A program made the position numbers and the translations under genes. From Pseudomonadota bacterium (lineage in GTDB: Bacteria; Pseudomonadota; Gammaproteobacteria; Xanthomonadales; Rhodanobacteraceae), in contig JAKAWV010000007.1 of the NCBI GenBank assembly GCA_021827205.1, forward strand, positions 1-64,000: a stretch of DNA of 64,000 nt. Reading direction: 5' to 3'. The notes beneath the pieces are model-generated. The model saw only the letters and a program-made list of their open reading frames with translations. It was not told where the DNA came from and searched no databases. Of the stretch, positions 55,645 through 64,000 are shown piece by piece; positions within the stretch are counted from its first letter, which is position 1; each line of letters starts with the position of its first letter.

Positions 55645-57357
55645 ATGCGCCTCAGCCAGTTCCATCTCAACACCGTCAAGGAAGTGCCGGCCGACGCCGA
55701 GATCGTCAGTCACCAACTGATGCTGCGCGCCGGCATGCTGCGCAAGCTCGCCGCCGGCATCTACACCTGGACGCCGCTGGGGCTGCGCGTGCTGCGCAAG
55801 GTCGAGGCCGTGGTGCGCGAGGAAATGAACCGCGCCGGTGCCATCGAATTGCTGATGCCCTCGATCCAGCCGCGCGAACTGTGGGAGGAAACCGGCCGCT
55901 GGCAGAAATTTGGCGGACAGCTGCTCAAGATCAAAGATCGCAAGGATCAGGAATACTGCTACGGTCCCACCCACGAGGAAGTGATCACCGATTTCGCACG
56001 CAACGAGCTGAAAAGCTACCGTCAGCTGCCGGTGAATTTCTTCCAGATCCAGACCAAGTTTCGCGATGAGATCCGCCCGCGTTTCGGCGTGATGCGCGCG
56101 CGCGAATTTTTGATGAAAGACGCGTATTCATTCCACCTTACGCCGGAATGCCTGGCGCGTGAGTATCAGAACATGTACGACGCCTACACGCGCGTCTTCA
56201 CGCGACTCGGTTTGCGTTTTCGCGCGGTGCAGGCTGATACCGGCGCCATTGGCGGCAGCGCCAGCCACGAGTTCAGCGTGCTGGCCGATTCCGGCGAGGA
56301 TGTCATTGCCTTCTCCAGCGGCTCGGATTACGCCGCCAACGTGGAAATGGCCGAGGCACTGGCGCCGGGCACGCGCGCGGCGCCAGTCGAAGCGCCGCAG
56401 CGCGTGGCCACGCCGACGCAGAAAACCTGCGCCGAGGTAGCCTTGCTATTAGGTATCGAGCTGGCGCGCACAGTGAAATCCATTGCCCTGATCGGCGAAT
56501 CGGGTTTTGTGCTGGCGTTGCTGCGCGGCGATCACATGCTCAACGAAATCAAGCTGGCCAAGCTGCCGGGTCTGGCTGAATACCGTCTCGCCAGCGAGGC
56601 CGAGATCGCCGAATACCTGGGCGGCGAGTCCGGTTTCATCGGTCCGCTGGGTCCGCGCAAGTCCATCACCGTGGTGGCTGATCGCAGCGTGGCGGTCATG
56701 GCCGATTTCGTCATCGGCGCCAATGCCGCGGGTTATCACCTGCGCGGCGTCAACTGGGGGCGCGATTTACCCGAGCCGGATCTCGTCGCGGACATTCGCA
56801 ACGTGCAGGCCGGCGATGCCGCCGCGGACGGCAGTGGCACGTTGCAAATCGCGCGTGGCATTGAAGTGGGACACGTGTTTCAACTGGGCCAGAAATACGC
56901 CGCGGCCATGGGCGCTCACGTGCTCGATGCGCAGGGCAAGGCGCAGACGCCGTTCATGGGTTGCTACGGTATCGGCGTGAGTCGCATCGTGGCCGCGGCG
57001 ATCGAGCAGAATCACGATGCCGCCGGCATCCTCTGGCCGCAGGCCATGGCGCCCTGGCAGGTGGCGATCTGCGTGATCAACCCCAAAAACGTCGCGACGG
57101 TCAATCAGGCCGCGGCCGCGCTGTATGGCGAATTGCAAGGACGCGGCATCGAGGCATTGCTGGATGATCGCGGCTTGCGTCCGGGGGCGATGTTTGCCGA
57201 TATCGAGTTGATCGGCATTCCACAGCGCGTGGTGATCAGCGAGCGCGGTCTGGCCGCTGGCCAATTCGAATACCGCCGACGCGATGCCAGCGACAGTGAA
57301 ATGCTGAATGGCGAGCAACTGCTGGCGCGCATCGGCGCTGGTTTGATTTTGATCTGA
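55645..57357 (+). CDS. proS: Prolyl-tRNA synthetase
   Basis: ProS charges tRNA-Pro. The 570-residue protein is the bacterial form with an editing insert (about residues 240-390, with [15 protein letters not shown]) between class II motifs 2 and 3. The [40 protein letters not shown] and [16 protein letters not shown] segments are the motif regions. The ATG at 55645 opens the usual [13 protein letters not shown]. Confidence 0.96.
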   Translation: MRLSQFHLNTVKEVPADAEIVSHQLMLRAGMLRKLAAGIYTWTPLGLRVLRKVEAVVREEMNRAGAIELLMPSIQPRELWEETGRWQKFGGQLLKIKDRKDQEYCYGPTHEEVITDFARNELKSYRQLPVNFFQIQTKFRDEIRPRFGVMRAREFLMKDAYSFHLTPECLAREYQNMYDAYTRVFTRLGLRFRAVQADTGAIGGSASHEFSVLADSGEDVIAFSSGSDYAANVEMAEALAPGTRAAPVEAPQRVATPTQKTCAEVALLLGIELARTVKSIALIGESGFVLALLRGDHMLNEIKLAKLPGLAEYRLASEAEIAEYLGGESGFIGPLGPRKSITVVADRSVAVMADFVIGANAAGYHLRGVNWGRDLPEPDLVADIRNVQAGDAAADGSGTLQIARGIEVGHVFQLGQKYAAAMGAHVLDAQGKAQTPFMGCYGIGVSRIVAAAIEQNHDAAGILWPQAMAPWQVAICVINPKNVATVNQAAAALYGELQGRGIEALLDDRGLRPGAMFADIELIGIPQRVVISERGLAAGQFEYRRRDASDSEMLNGEQLLARIGAGLILI

Positions 57358-57650
57358 TTACCTGATTCGCGCTGCAATTCAGCTGGTTTCCCTTCGGCAG
57401 GCTCAGGACAGGCCCTTCTCCCTCCGGGAGAAGGTGGCCCGCAGGGCCGGATGAGGGTTCGCGACGGGAATATGGCGTTGCCGAATTCATGATGCCGATC
57501 ACTCTGCGCCGAACCCCCACCCCGAACCCATTCCTTGGGGACTTCCGTTGGTCATCCCTCAGGGACTTCCGTTGGTCGTCTCCCGGTGGGAGAGGGGCTT
57601 TTAGCTGCTGAACTTCGACGCGAATCAGGTCTGATTAAAGTCTCCTCATT
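57358..57650. repeat. Intergenic repeats downstream of proS
   Basis: This gene-free stretch holds pieces of dispersed repeats. CTTCGGCAGGCTCAGGACAG (57392-57411) followed by CCTTCTCCCTCCGGGAGAAGG (57412-57432) matches repeats seen all over xanthomonad genomes, read as LSLPKG when translated. Further on GGGACTTCCGTTGGTC occurs twice (57538-57553 and 57562-57577), then CTCCCGGTGGGAG. I see no coding signal. Their order suggests old repeat insertions. Confidence 0.6.
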
Positions 57651-57669
57651 GATGTGGCTCGGATGAATA

Positions 57670-57698
57670 TTGTGCAATAGCATGCATGCGTGTAAAAA
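57670..57698 (+). promoter_or_regulatory. Candidate promoter of the H-NS gene
   Basis: TTGTGC (57670-57675) and TAAAAA (57693-57698) are separated by 17 bases, a fair sigma-70 pair, in an AT-richer stretch 64 bases before the H-NS ATG. A partly symmetric GCATGCGTG...CGCGTGC overlaps the -10 and a GGATCA/TGATCC inverted repeat lies at 57715-57730; either could bind a regulator. Confidence 0.4.
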
Positions 57699-57761
57699 TA
57701 CGCGTGCTGTAACCGGATCATCGCTGATCCGTATAACTCACATTCATTCGGGAGACGATTC

Positions 57762-58088
57762 ATGGCCATCGATCTGAAAACCTTCAATCACAACCAGCTC
57801 AACGAGTTGATCGAGCACGCCAAAGTGCGTCAAGCTGAGTTGGCCAAGGAAAGGCTGGGCGCTTTGCGTGAGCGTATCGAGAACATCATCAAACAGGAGG
57901 GCTATAGCCTCGAGGACATTTTCGGCGGCCGCGCGCGACGCGCGCGCAAAAGCACCGGCGTCGTGGCGCCCAAGTTTCGCAATCCGGCCAATGCGCAACA
58001 GACTTGGAGTGGTCGTGGCAAACGCCCGCGCTGGTTCCACGAGGCTCTGGCCGCAGGCAGGAAAGAAGCGGACATGCTGATCAAGTAA
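57762..58088 (+). CDS. H-NS family nucleoid-associated protein
   Basis: H-NS proteins coat AT-rich DNA and silence acquired genes. The 108-residue protein has a coiled-coil N-terminal half (about residues 10-48, NQLNELIEHAKVRQAELAKE) and the C-terminal DNA-binding signature with RNPAN followed by TWSGRGKRPRW (about 73-91). GGGAGA precedes the ATG. The gene stands alone between repeats and a hairpin-rich region. Confidence 0.93.
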   Translation: MAIDLKTFNHNQLNELIEHAKVRQAELAKERLGALRERIENIIKQEGYSLEDIFGGRARRARKSTGVVAPKFRNPANAQQTWSGRGKRPRWFHEALAAGRKEADMLIK

Positions 58089-58103
58089 CTTCAAGTAGAT
58101 CAG

Positions 58104-58267
58104 TTTGCAAAACCGGGCATCCTGCCGCGGTTTGCAAGCAAACGGGCGCAGCAAAGCTGCACCACCTTTGTCGCGACAAGCACTTGCGTGCTCGTCGCGG
58201 CGGCACATCCATGTGCCGGAGCGGTTTTGCAAACCGCTCGGTAATCGATTCGCTCTGGCGAATCGTG
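58104..58267 (+). other. Cluster of stem-loops after the H-NS gene
   Basis: Six inverted repeats follow one another here: TTGCAAAACCG with CGGTTTGCAA (58105-58137, one bulge), GCAGC with GCTGC (58148-58160), a 12-bp stem with one mismatch (58172-58199), CGGCACAT with ATGTGCCG (58201-58218), GAGCGGTTT with AAACCGCTC (58219-58239) and CGATTCGC with GCGAATCG (58246-58265). In addition 58104-58115 is fully complementary to 58222-58233. No reading frame is supported. Confidence 0.65.
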
Positions 58268-58276
58268 GAACACCCT

Positions 58277-58310
58277 GAAACGCCGGCCTTGTGCCGGCGT
58301 TTCGTTTTCA
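58277..58310 (+). terminator. Terminator downstream of the H-NS gene
   Basis: A perfect 11-bp stem (58277-58287 with 58293-58303) with loop CTTGT is followed by GTTTTC. It is oriented for transcription from the H-NS gene and sits just before the convergent exporter stop. Confidence 0.75.
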
Positions 58311-58312
58311 AT

Positions 58313-59554
58313 CTACAAGCTGCGGCGCGGGCCGATCAGCAAATCGCCGAACAGCAGCCCGGCGACCAGCGCCACCAGCAGCGAAATCAGCAGCAAGGCG
58401 GCATTGGTGCCGATGTGCACATCATGTTCCAGCAGCGACGACACGCTGCGAAAGCCGACCGCTCCCGGCACCAGCAGGATGATGCCCGGCTCGCGCACCA
58501 GCGCGCCGGGGCGATGCCGGTAGCGCGCATAGAGATTGCTCAGTGCGGCGATGATCAGTCCACCCACGAACACGCCGAAGCTCGGGCCATAGAACCCGGT
58601 GCCCATGCGCGTGCTCAGATAGCCGATGATCGCCGCGCCCATCACCAGCGGCCAGTCGCGCGGCGCGGCCTGAAACAGCACGCCAAACGCTGCGGTGCCC
58701 AGCAGCAGCGCCGGAATCTCGACCCAGTCCGGCACTGCCGCCAGCGGGGCGCCGAGGGTGTGCCAGCCGAGCACATCAAGGATTTGCGCGCCGGCCAGCG
58801 TGCCGAAAGTGAGTTTGAGCAGGCTGGACAATGCGCCGGCCAGACGCGCCGTTCCAGACACCAGATGCTGCGTGGAGATCTCGCGCACCGCATTGGTCAG
58901 CGCCAGGCCTGGCATTAGCACGATCAGCCCCGAGATCACCACCGTCTTGATCGCCAGCGGCACGATGAACGCGCTGATGGCGCCGGCGATCAGCGTGGCC
59001 AGCACCGCGGCGATCGCTTCGCTGGCCACGGCCAGGCGCGGGCGGCTGGCGCTGCTCACGGTGACCTGGCCGATGACTACTCCGATCAGCCCGGCCGCAA
59101 GCAGGTCGGGCCACGAGCCGCGCAGCAAGACCGCCACCATCGCCGCGGCAATGCCAAATGCCGTGACGCTGGCTGGCCACCACCAGCGCGGCGGCGGCAT
59201 GGTCAACGATTGCAACTGGCGGAAGCCGTCCTCGATGTCGAGTGTGCCGGCAATCACCTCGTCAGCGATGCGATCGACCTTGCACAGCCGCGCCAGATTC
59301 ACATCGCCCGGCGGCAGGCGCATCACTTGCGTGACCTCGGCCAGGGGCGTGGCGCCGGCCGTGCCCTGCGCGCTGGCCGAGAGAATGATCGCTGTCGGGC
59401 TCGACCATACCTCGATGCGCAGGCCGAGGCGCTCGCCCACGCGCGACACCGCCATTTCCAGGCGCGGCGCCGCGGTGCCGTACTGGTGCAGACGCCGCGC
59501 CGTTTCGACGACAAAGGCCACGCGCGCATTGAACGACGCGCCGCTCGCGCTCAT
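58313..59554 (-). CDS. Threonine/serine exporter ThrE family protein
   Basis: This 413-residue membrane protein fuses the two ThrE-family halves. The first (DUF1212, about residues 10-260) opens with FVVETARRLHQYGTAAPRLEMAV, holds the VLMPGLALTNAVREI segment and has four to five helices. The second (DUF3815, about 270-410) ends in ALLVALVAGLLFGDLLIGP. Members export Thr and Ser. In E. coli and many others the halves are separate proteins (YjjP/YjjB), so this is the one-chain form. The ATG at 59554 is used. Confidence 0.87.
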   Translation of the reverse strand: MSASGASFNARVAFVVETARRLHQYGTAAPRLEMAVSRVGERLGLRIEVWSSPTAIILSASAQGTAGATPLAEVTQVMRLPPGDVNLARLCKVDRIADEVIAGTLDIEDGFRQLQSLTMPPPRWWWPASVTAFGIAAAMVAVLLRGSWPDLLAAGLIGVVIGQVTVSSASRPRLAVASEAIAAVLATLIAGAISAFIVPLAIKTVVISGLIVLMPGLALTNAVREISTQHLVSGTARLAGALSSLLKLTFGTLAGAQILDVLGWHTLGAPLAAVPDWVEIPALLLGTAAFGVLFQAAPRDWPLVMGAAIIGYLSTRMGTGFYGPSFGVFVGGLIIAALSNLYARYRHRPGALVREPGIILLVPGAVGFRSVSSLLEHDVHIGTNAALLLISLLVALVAGLLFGDLLIGPRRSL

Positions 59555-59662
59555 GCGCGGCCTCGCATGCGCGAAGCGGGCCGCGCGCTTGCGTTGGGCC
59601 GTGGGCTGCGCGCGGCGACCACCGGATAATGCGCGGGCGAATCGTGCCGCGCTGAGGGCATC

Positions 59663-60541
59663 ATGGGCTTGGGTGAGGCGCTATCCATAGGCAGTGCACT
59701 GGCGTGGGCGATAGCGGTGATTATCTACAAACGGCTGGGTGAAACGCTGCCGCCGTTGCCGCTGAACCTGCTCAAGAACCTGCTGGTACTGGGCATGCTG
59801 CTGCTGAGCGTGCTGGCGCTGCGCACGCCACTGCCGCATCTGGGTGCCCTCGGCGTGGGCGTCACGCTGCTGTCCGGGCTGCTGGGCATGGCGGCGGCCG
59901 ACAGCCTGTACTTTGCCGCGCTCAACAAGCTTGGCGCCGGGCGCGCCGGGATTCTGGGCAATTTGTACAGCCCGTTCGTGATCGTGCTGTCGGTGTTGTT
60001 TCTGGGCGAAACCATGCGTCCGCTGCAGTGGTTGGGATTCGTCCTGGTCAGTGCCGGCGTGCTGGTGATGAGTCATGCGCGCGGACAGCAATCGGGCGTG
60101 GGCAAAGAGCGATTACGGCGCGGATTGATCGAAGGCATCGCCGCGATTTTCTTGATGGCGATGGCCATCGTGCTGATCAAGCCGTGGCTGGCCGGACAAC
60201 CGTTGTTGTGGATGGTGTTGTTGCGCACCCTGGGCGGTCTGCTGGGCTTAGGTCTGGTGTTCGCGTGGCGGCGGCAGTCGCCGCTGGGCGCGCTGCGCGG
60301 GCGACGTTTGCGCTGGCCGCTGCTGCTGGCGGCGGCGTTCATCGGCCAGTACGTGGCGGTGTTGCTGTGGGTCGGCGGCTACAAGTACGCACCGGCCACG
60401 GTGGCGGCGATCCTCAACGAAACCAGCTCGGCGTTCATCGTGCTGCTGGCGGCTTTGCTGCTGCGCGAGCCACTGACTCCGCGCAAACTGATCGGCGTGA
60501 CTTGCACACTGGCGGGTGTTGCCTGCTTGCTGCTGGCTTGA
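59663..60541 (+). CDS. EamA/DMT-family transporter
   Basis: This 292-residue protein has ten helices arranged as two EamA repeats, with the typical repeat ends VLSVLFLGETMRPLQWLGFVLV and LLAALLLREPLTPRKLIGVTC. Such permeases export amino acids or other metabolites. It is separated by 108 bases from the divergent ThrE-like gene and its stop abuts the NfeD stop. Confidence 0.88.
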   Translation: MGLGEALSIGSALAWAIAVIIYKRLGETLPPLPLNLLKNLLVLGMLLLSVLALRTPLPHLGALGVGVTLLSGLLGMAAADSLYFAALNKLGAGRAGILGNLYSPFVIVLSVLFLGETMRPLQWLGFVLVSAGVLVMSHARGQQSGVGKERLRRGLIEGIAAIFLMAMAIVLIKPWLAGQPLLWMVLLRTLGGLLGLGLVFAWRRQSPLGALRGRRLRWPLLLAAAFIGQYVAVLLWVGGYKYAPATVAAILNETSSAFIVLLAALLLREPLTPRKLIGVTCTLAGVACLLLA

Positions 60542-61039
60542 TCAGCCGGGATTGGTCGCGTCAGCCGTCGCCGGCGCGGCGTCGTGCACGGCGCGCACCT
60601 TGAGCAAGATGCCCTCGGCGCCGACCACCTCGACCTCGCTGCCGGCGGGCAGGTCCGGGCCGGTCGCCAGCCACACGCCATCACCCACGCGCACGCGGCC
60701 GCGACCCTCGCTGATCGCTTCGCTCAGCACCAGACGTCGCCCGATCAGGCCGGCACCGCGGCGGTTGAGGGTGGCCTCGCTGTTCTCGCCGCGCAGAAGG
60801 CGCGGGCGCAGCCCGCGCCAGTAGGCCGCGCAGGACAGGAACGCCAGCACGGTAAACGCGACCGCCTGGGCCAGCACGCCCAGTTGCGGCAGCAACATCA
60901 CTACGAAGCCGGTGGCTGCGGCGCCGACGCCGACCCACAGCAGAAAATAGCCCGGCGCAAGCACCTCGGCGGCGGCCAGCAGCAGCGCCAGCGACCACCA
61001 CACGAAATGTCCCGGCATGTTGACGATGAACTGGGTCAT
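60542..61039 (-). CDS. NfeD-like membrane protein
   Basis: This 165-residue protein has three to four helices (WSLALLLAAAEVLAPGYFLLWVGVGAAATG and following) and a C-terminal OB-fold domain (about 90-155, with GLIGRRLVLSEAISEGRGRVRVGDGVW), the short NfeD form without a protease part. It is encoded after an SPFH protein whose stop overlaps its start (ATGA), and the pair usually works together in membrane quality control. Confidence 0.9.
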   Translation of the reverse strand: MTQFIVNMPGHFVWWSLALLLAAAEVLAPGYFLLWVGVGAAATGFVVMLLPQLGVLAQAVAFTVLAFLSCAAYWRGLRPRLLRGENSEATLNRRGAGLIGRRLVLSEAISEGRGRVRVGDGVWLATGPDLPAGSEVEVVGAEGILLKVRAVHDAAPATADATNPG

Positions 61040-61980
61040 GGTCGTGGCCCTGTGGCGGATTTGCGCGCGCCGCTTTCGCTTTGCGCGGTGCGCACCAGAT
61101 CGGTGATGCCGGCCAGCGCGCCGATCACGCCGGTGGCTTCCATCGGCAGCAGCATGGTTTTCTGGTTGGGCGAATCGCCGAACACCTTCAGCGCCTCGAT
61201 GTATTTGATCGCCACGAAATAATTGAGTGCGTTGACATCACCCTGCGCGATCGCGACCGAGACCAGTTCCGTGGCCTTGGCATCGGCCGCGCCCAGACGC
61301 TCACGTGCCTCGGCCTCGCGGAACGCGGCTTCGCGCTTGCCCTCCGCCGCCAGAATGACGCTTTGCTTTTCGCCTTCGGCCTTGAGGATCGCGGCCTGGC
61401 GAAAGCCCTCGGCCTCGAGGATGTTGGCGCGCTTCTCGCGCTCGGCCTTCATCTGTCGCGCCATCGAATCGACCAGGTCGCGCGGCGGCTGGATGTCCTT
61501 GAGTTCGATGCGCGTGATCTTGAGACCCCACGGATGCGTGGCCTCGTCCACCACGCGCAGCAGGCGCGTGTTGATTTCGTCGCGCTTGCTCAGCGATTCG
61601 TCCAGATCCAGCGAGCCAAGCACGGTGCGGATATTGGTCATCACCAGGTTGATCACCGCCAGCTCCAGATTGGCTACCTCGTAGGCGGCCTTGGCGGCAT
61701 CGAGTACCTGATAGAACACCACGCCATCGACCTTGACCACGGCGTTGTCGCGGGTGATCACGTCCTGACTGGCGACATCCAGCACTTGCTCCATCATGTT
61801 CACCTTGCGCCCAATGGCGTAGATGAATGGAATCAGGAAATGCAGGCCGGGATCGAGCGTGGCCACGTACTTGCCGAAGCGCTCCACGGTCCACTCATAG
61901 CCCTGCGGGACGATGCGCACCAGTTTGACCAGCACGATCACCGCGACCACGACCAGAATCAACGCAAAGACCAATGACAT
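61036..61980 (-). CDS. SPFH/stomatin-like protein (QmcA type)
   Basis: This 314-residue protein has one N-terminal membrane helix (residues 3-20), an SPFH domain (IVPQGYEWTVERFGKYVATLDPGLHFLIPF, then DVASQDVITRDNAVVKVDGVVFYQV) and an Ala/Glu coiled coil (about 185-250). It should form ring-like oligomers in the inner membrane with its NfeD partner. The ATG at 61980 has AGGGA upstream. Confidence 0.92.
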   Translation of the reverse strand: MSLVFALILVVVAVIVLVKLVRIVPQGYEWTVERFGKYVATLDPGLHFLIPFIYAIGRKVNMMEQVLDVASQDVITRDNAVVKVDGVVFYQVLDAAKAAYEVANLELAVINLVMTNIRTVLGSLDLDESLSKRDEINTRLLRVVDEATHPWGLKITRIELKDIQPPRDLVDSMARQMKAEREKRANILEAEGFRQAAILKAEGEKQSVILAAEGKREAAFREAEARERLGAADAKATELVSVAIAQGDVNALNYFVAIKYIEALKVFGDSPNQKTMLLPMEATGVIGALAGITDLVRTAQSESGARKSATGPRP

Positions 61981-62174
61981 GCCACGCCCTCCCTGATGTT
62001 TTCGCAGTATACGGCGCGCCTGCACGCCTGCATTGGACGAAAGTCATGTCGCGCCTGCGGTCTCGCTTGCTGCGCGCAGGTACGGATACCCGATGCTGCC
62101 GGGCACTTACGCCCGGGAGATCCGCGGCACCGTGCTTGCGGACCTCGCTCCTCGTTGCTTCAGGCGCGCGAGCG

Positions 62175-63152
62175 TCAACTCGTGGTGAAGGTTTGCTCGA
62201 CCTGTTGCCATGCGCCTTGATCGAGGCGCTGGGCCACCGCCAGTGCGCCGAGATTCTCCTCAAGCTGTGTGATGCGACTGGCGCCGAGGATCACCGTGCT
62301 GACGTGCGGATTCTTCAGGCACCAGGCGATGGCCAGTTGCGCCGGGCTGCATCCGAACGTGCGCGCCAGCGCCGGCAGCGCGGCGGCGCGGCGTGCGTGC
62401 GCACCGCCTTCGGCATCGAGCACGGCCTCGCGCAGCCAAGCATTGTCGCTCTGGCCCAGACGCGAGTCCGCCGGAACCTCGGCGGTGTATTTTCCGGTGA
62501 GCAGTCCGGAAGCCAGCGGCGACCACGTGGTAATGCCGAGACCCAGCGAGTCGTACAGCGGCGCGTATTCCTGCTCGACGCGCTCGCGGTGTAGCAAGTT
62601 GTATTGCGGCTGCTCCATCTGCGGGCCGATCAGGTGGTGCGCGCGCGCGAACTCGGCGGCTGCGTTGATGAGTACAGTTGGCCATTCGCTGGTGCCCCAG
62701 TACAGCACCTTGCCTTGGCGCACCAGCGTGTCCATGGTCGGCACGATTTCCGCGACCGGCGTGTCCTCGTCGGGTCGGTGGCAGTAGTACAGATCCAGAT
62801 AATCCACGCGCAGCCGGCGCAGGGCCTGATGGCAGGCGTCGGTGAGGTGTTTGCGCGACAGCCCGTGCTGCGTCGGCGCCGGATCGGGCAGACGCCCGAA
62901 GTAGGCCTTGCTGGACACGCAGTAGCTGTCGCGCGGCAGGGCCAGCTCGTGCAGCGCGGCGCCCATCAGTTCCTCAGCCACGCCGTGTGCGTAGACCTCG
63001 GCATTGTCGAAAAAGTTGATGCCCTGCGCATGCGCATACGCCAGCATTTCGCGCGCGGCGCGCTGATCGACCTGGCGCCCGAAAGTGGTCCAGGCGCCAA
63101 AGGACAGCGCGGAGAGCTTGAGACCGGAAGAACCCAGACGGCGGTATTCCAT
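62175..63152 (-). CDS. Aldo/keto reductase, voltage-gated K+ channel beta-subunit type
   Basis: This 325-residue NADPH-dependent oxidoreductase has the opening MEYRRLGSSGLKLSALSFG, the catalytic tetrad region FFDNAEVYAHGVAEELMG and SSKAYFG, and the late NADP-binding VILGASRITQLEENL. It resembles E. coli YghZ and the K+ channel beta subunits, which reduce aldehydes such as methylglyoxal. The ATG at 63152 has GGAG six bases upstream. Confidence 0.9.
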   Translation of the reverse strand: MEYRRLGSSGLKLSALSFGAWTTFGRQVDQRAAREMLAYAHAQGINFFDNAEVYAHGVAEELMGAALHELALPRDSYCVSSKAYFGRLPDPAPTQHGLSRKHLTDACHQALRRLRVDYLDLYYCHRPDEDTPVAEIVPTMDTLVRQGKVLYWGTSEWPTVLINAAAEFARAHHLIGPQMEQPQYNLLHRERVEQEYAPLYDSLGLGITTWSPLASGLLTGKYTAEVPADSRLGQSDNAWLREAVLDAEGGAHARRAAALPALARTFGCSPAQLAIAWCLKNPHVSTVILGASRITQLEENLGALAVAQRLDQGAWQQVEQTFTTS

Positions 63153-63466
63153 GACAACTCCAAAGGGCGAGGGTTCTTCAGGCTGGGGGCAAGCATGCGC
63201 ATGCGCAAGAGCGCGCGGCCCGGTCTGCGGGCGTCGGGGTGGGGGCGCGCCTACGAAGCCGTAATCGCAAACTGCGACTTGCATCAGTTCGGCAGTGCAG
63301 CAGATCGCGCGCACCGCCCGCAATGCGGCAGGTTTCGCTGTGTTCGCAACATTGCGAAACCGTATGCATGCCGCATCGCGCGCACGCGTGCGCGGAACTT
63401 GCGCGCGCCGCGCGACTCTTGATCTGCGTTGCATCTCCCCACCCCAAGCCGTTCCAGGAGTTCCTC
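63153..63466. other. Divergent intergenic region, no gene seen
   Basis: These 314 bases separate the divergent aldo/keto reductase and peptidase genes and must hold both promoters. I see no convincing -35/-10 pair, no hairpin of note and no coding signal; purine/pyrimidine alternations such as GCGCGCGCCGCGCG occur near 63400. Confidence 0.4.
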
Positions 63467-64000
63467 ATGTCTGCTCCCCGCCTTGCGCTGGCCGTGGCCA
63501 TCGCCGCCGCGCTGCTGCCGGTTTCCGCGTTCGCCGCCAAGCCTCAAGCCAAGCCTGCCGATCATGCCGCCAACATCGACCGCTACTGGGCCAAGCCGCA
63601 CACCTCGACCACCACGGGCGAAGTGACGATCAATGGCAAGCACATCGATTACACCGCCGACACCGGCACCATCATCCTGCATGACAAGCAGGGCAAGCCG
63701 ACCGGCGAGATGTTTTACGTGGCGTATATCAAGCGCGGCGCGGATGCCGCCAAGCGTCCGATTTCCTTTCTGTACAACGGCGGTCCGGGCTCGTCCTCGG
63801 TGTGGCTGCACATGGGCGCCTTCGGCCCGGTACGCGTGGTCACCGACAGCCACATCCATACGCCGCCTGCGCCGTACCGGTTGGTCAACAACGATTACAG
63901 TCTGCTCGATGCCAGCGATCTGGTGTTCGTCGATGCCATGGGCACCGGTTACAGCCGCATCCTCGGCAAGGCCGAGGGCGGCGTGGGCACGCCGAAGATG
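63467..64000 (+). CDS. Peptidase S10-like (serine carboxypeptidase family) protein, 3' end outside window
   Basis: The first 178 residues are visible. A signal peptide (residues 1-23, LLPVSAFA) is followed by TGEVTINGKHIDYTADTG, AKRPISFLYNGGPGSSSVWLHMG with the oxyanion-hole GGPGSSS motif of serine carboxypeptidases, and DLVFVDAMGTGYSRI. These match bacterial S10-family secreted peptidases; the nucleophile and His lie beyond the edge. AGGAG precedes the ATG at 63467 by six bases. Confidence 0.82.
   Translation, partial: MSAPRLALAVAIAAALLPVSAFAAKPQAKPADHAANIDRYWAKPHTSTTTGEVTINGKHIDYTADTGTIILHDKQGKPTGEMFYVAYIKRGADAAKRPISFLYNGGPGSSSVWLHMGAFGPVRVVTDSHIHTPPAPYRLVNNDYSLLDASDLVFVDAMGTGYSRILGKAEGGVGTPKM

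Noticed and set aside
57236-57520. Small minus-strand frame with LSLPKG
   Set aside because: The reading comes from a dispersed intergenic repeat and overlaps proS; no ribosome site.
58104-58267. Integron attC array
   Set aside because: The hairpins differ in size and sequence, there are no cassette genes between them and no integrase nearby.

Overview
The window reads as a chromosomal segment of a GC-rich gammaproteobacterium of the Xanthomonadales/Lysobacterales group, most like Rhodanobacteraceae. This rests on the gene orders kdsD-kdsC-lptC-lptA-lptB-rpoN-hpf, petABC-sspAB, ibaG-murA and phoH-ybeY-corC, on lineage-typical proteins (SufT, a DUF1631 protein, ribosomal protein THX), and on two intergenic repeat types: GGGACTCG tandems and a repeat that reads LSLPKG when translated. 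The genus is not resolved. Nearly all of the segment is housekeeping sequence; I see no prophage, transposase, CRISPR array or defence island.

Layout. 1-165: 3' part of a 5S rRNA gene and the rRNA operon terminator. 380-3194: a small outer-membrane barrel protein, pyrF, a decayed EamA transporter and a small membrane protein. 3242-10713: a Rieske protein, an SLC13 transporter, trmB, thiG, a large sensor/diguanylate cyclase and sufT. 10875-13776: a secreted protein of unknown function, an NTPase and two unknown membrane proteins. 13945-19509 (minus): the LPS export and KDO genes with rpoN and hpf. 19630-24842: ibaG-murA, a DUF3108 protein, purMN and a DUF2066 protein. 24852-31407: a phosphatidyltransferase, PerM-like protein and Hda (plus strand), a corA remnant, then the minus-strand set phoH-ybeY-corC-DUF4105. 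31484-39406: an ABC exporter, miaB, a lytic transglycosylase, the cytochrome bc1 operon and sspAB. 39459-44737: nadC with a DUF1631 gene, a Trm112-like protein and purEK. 44791-51577: sodB, grxD, a short-chain dehydrogenase, MarC, an unknown regulator-like protein, gltX, Zur, a zinc exporter and THX. 51608-57357: hutI-ClC facing hutF, then proS. 57358-64000: repeats, H-NS, a run of hairpins, a ThrE-like exporter, an EamA transporter, NfeD-SPFH, an aldo/keto reductase and the start of an S10-like peptidase.

How the genes work together. KdsD and KdsC make KDO and LptC/LptA/LptB help move the finished LPS outward. PurE, PurK, PurM and PurN are four steps of IMP synthesis in two loci. PetABC is the bc1 complex. 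HutI and HutF belong to the histidine degradation route that passes through formylglutamate. Zur and the CDF exporter are a zinc pair.

The observations I rate highest are a DUF4105 (Lnb-type) protein in the slot beside corC where many gammaproteobacteria carry lnt; a run of stem-loops with a long-range 12-bp complementarity between H-NS and the exporter gene; an inverted pair of GGGACTCG repeats that seems to have been absorbed into the ends of phoH and ybeY; and a corA gene reduced to its two ends. I do not see a clearly new multi-gene system.
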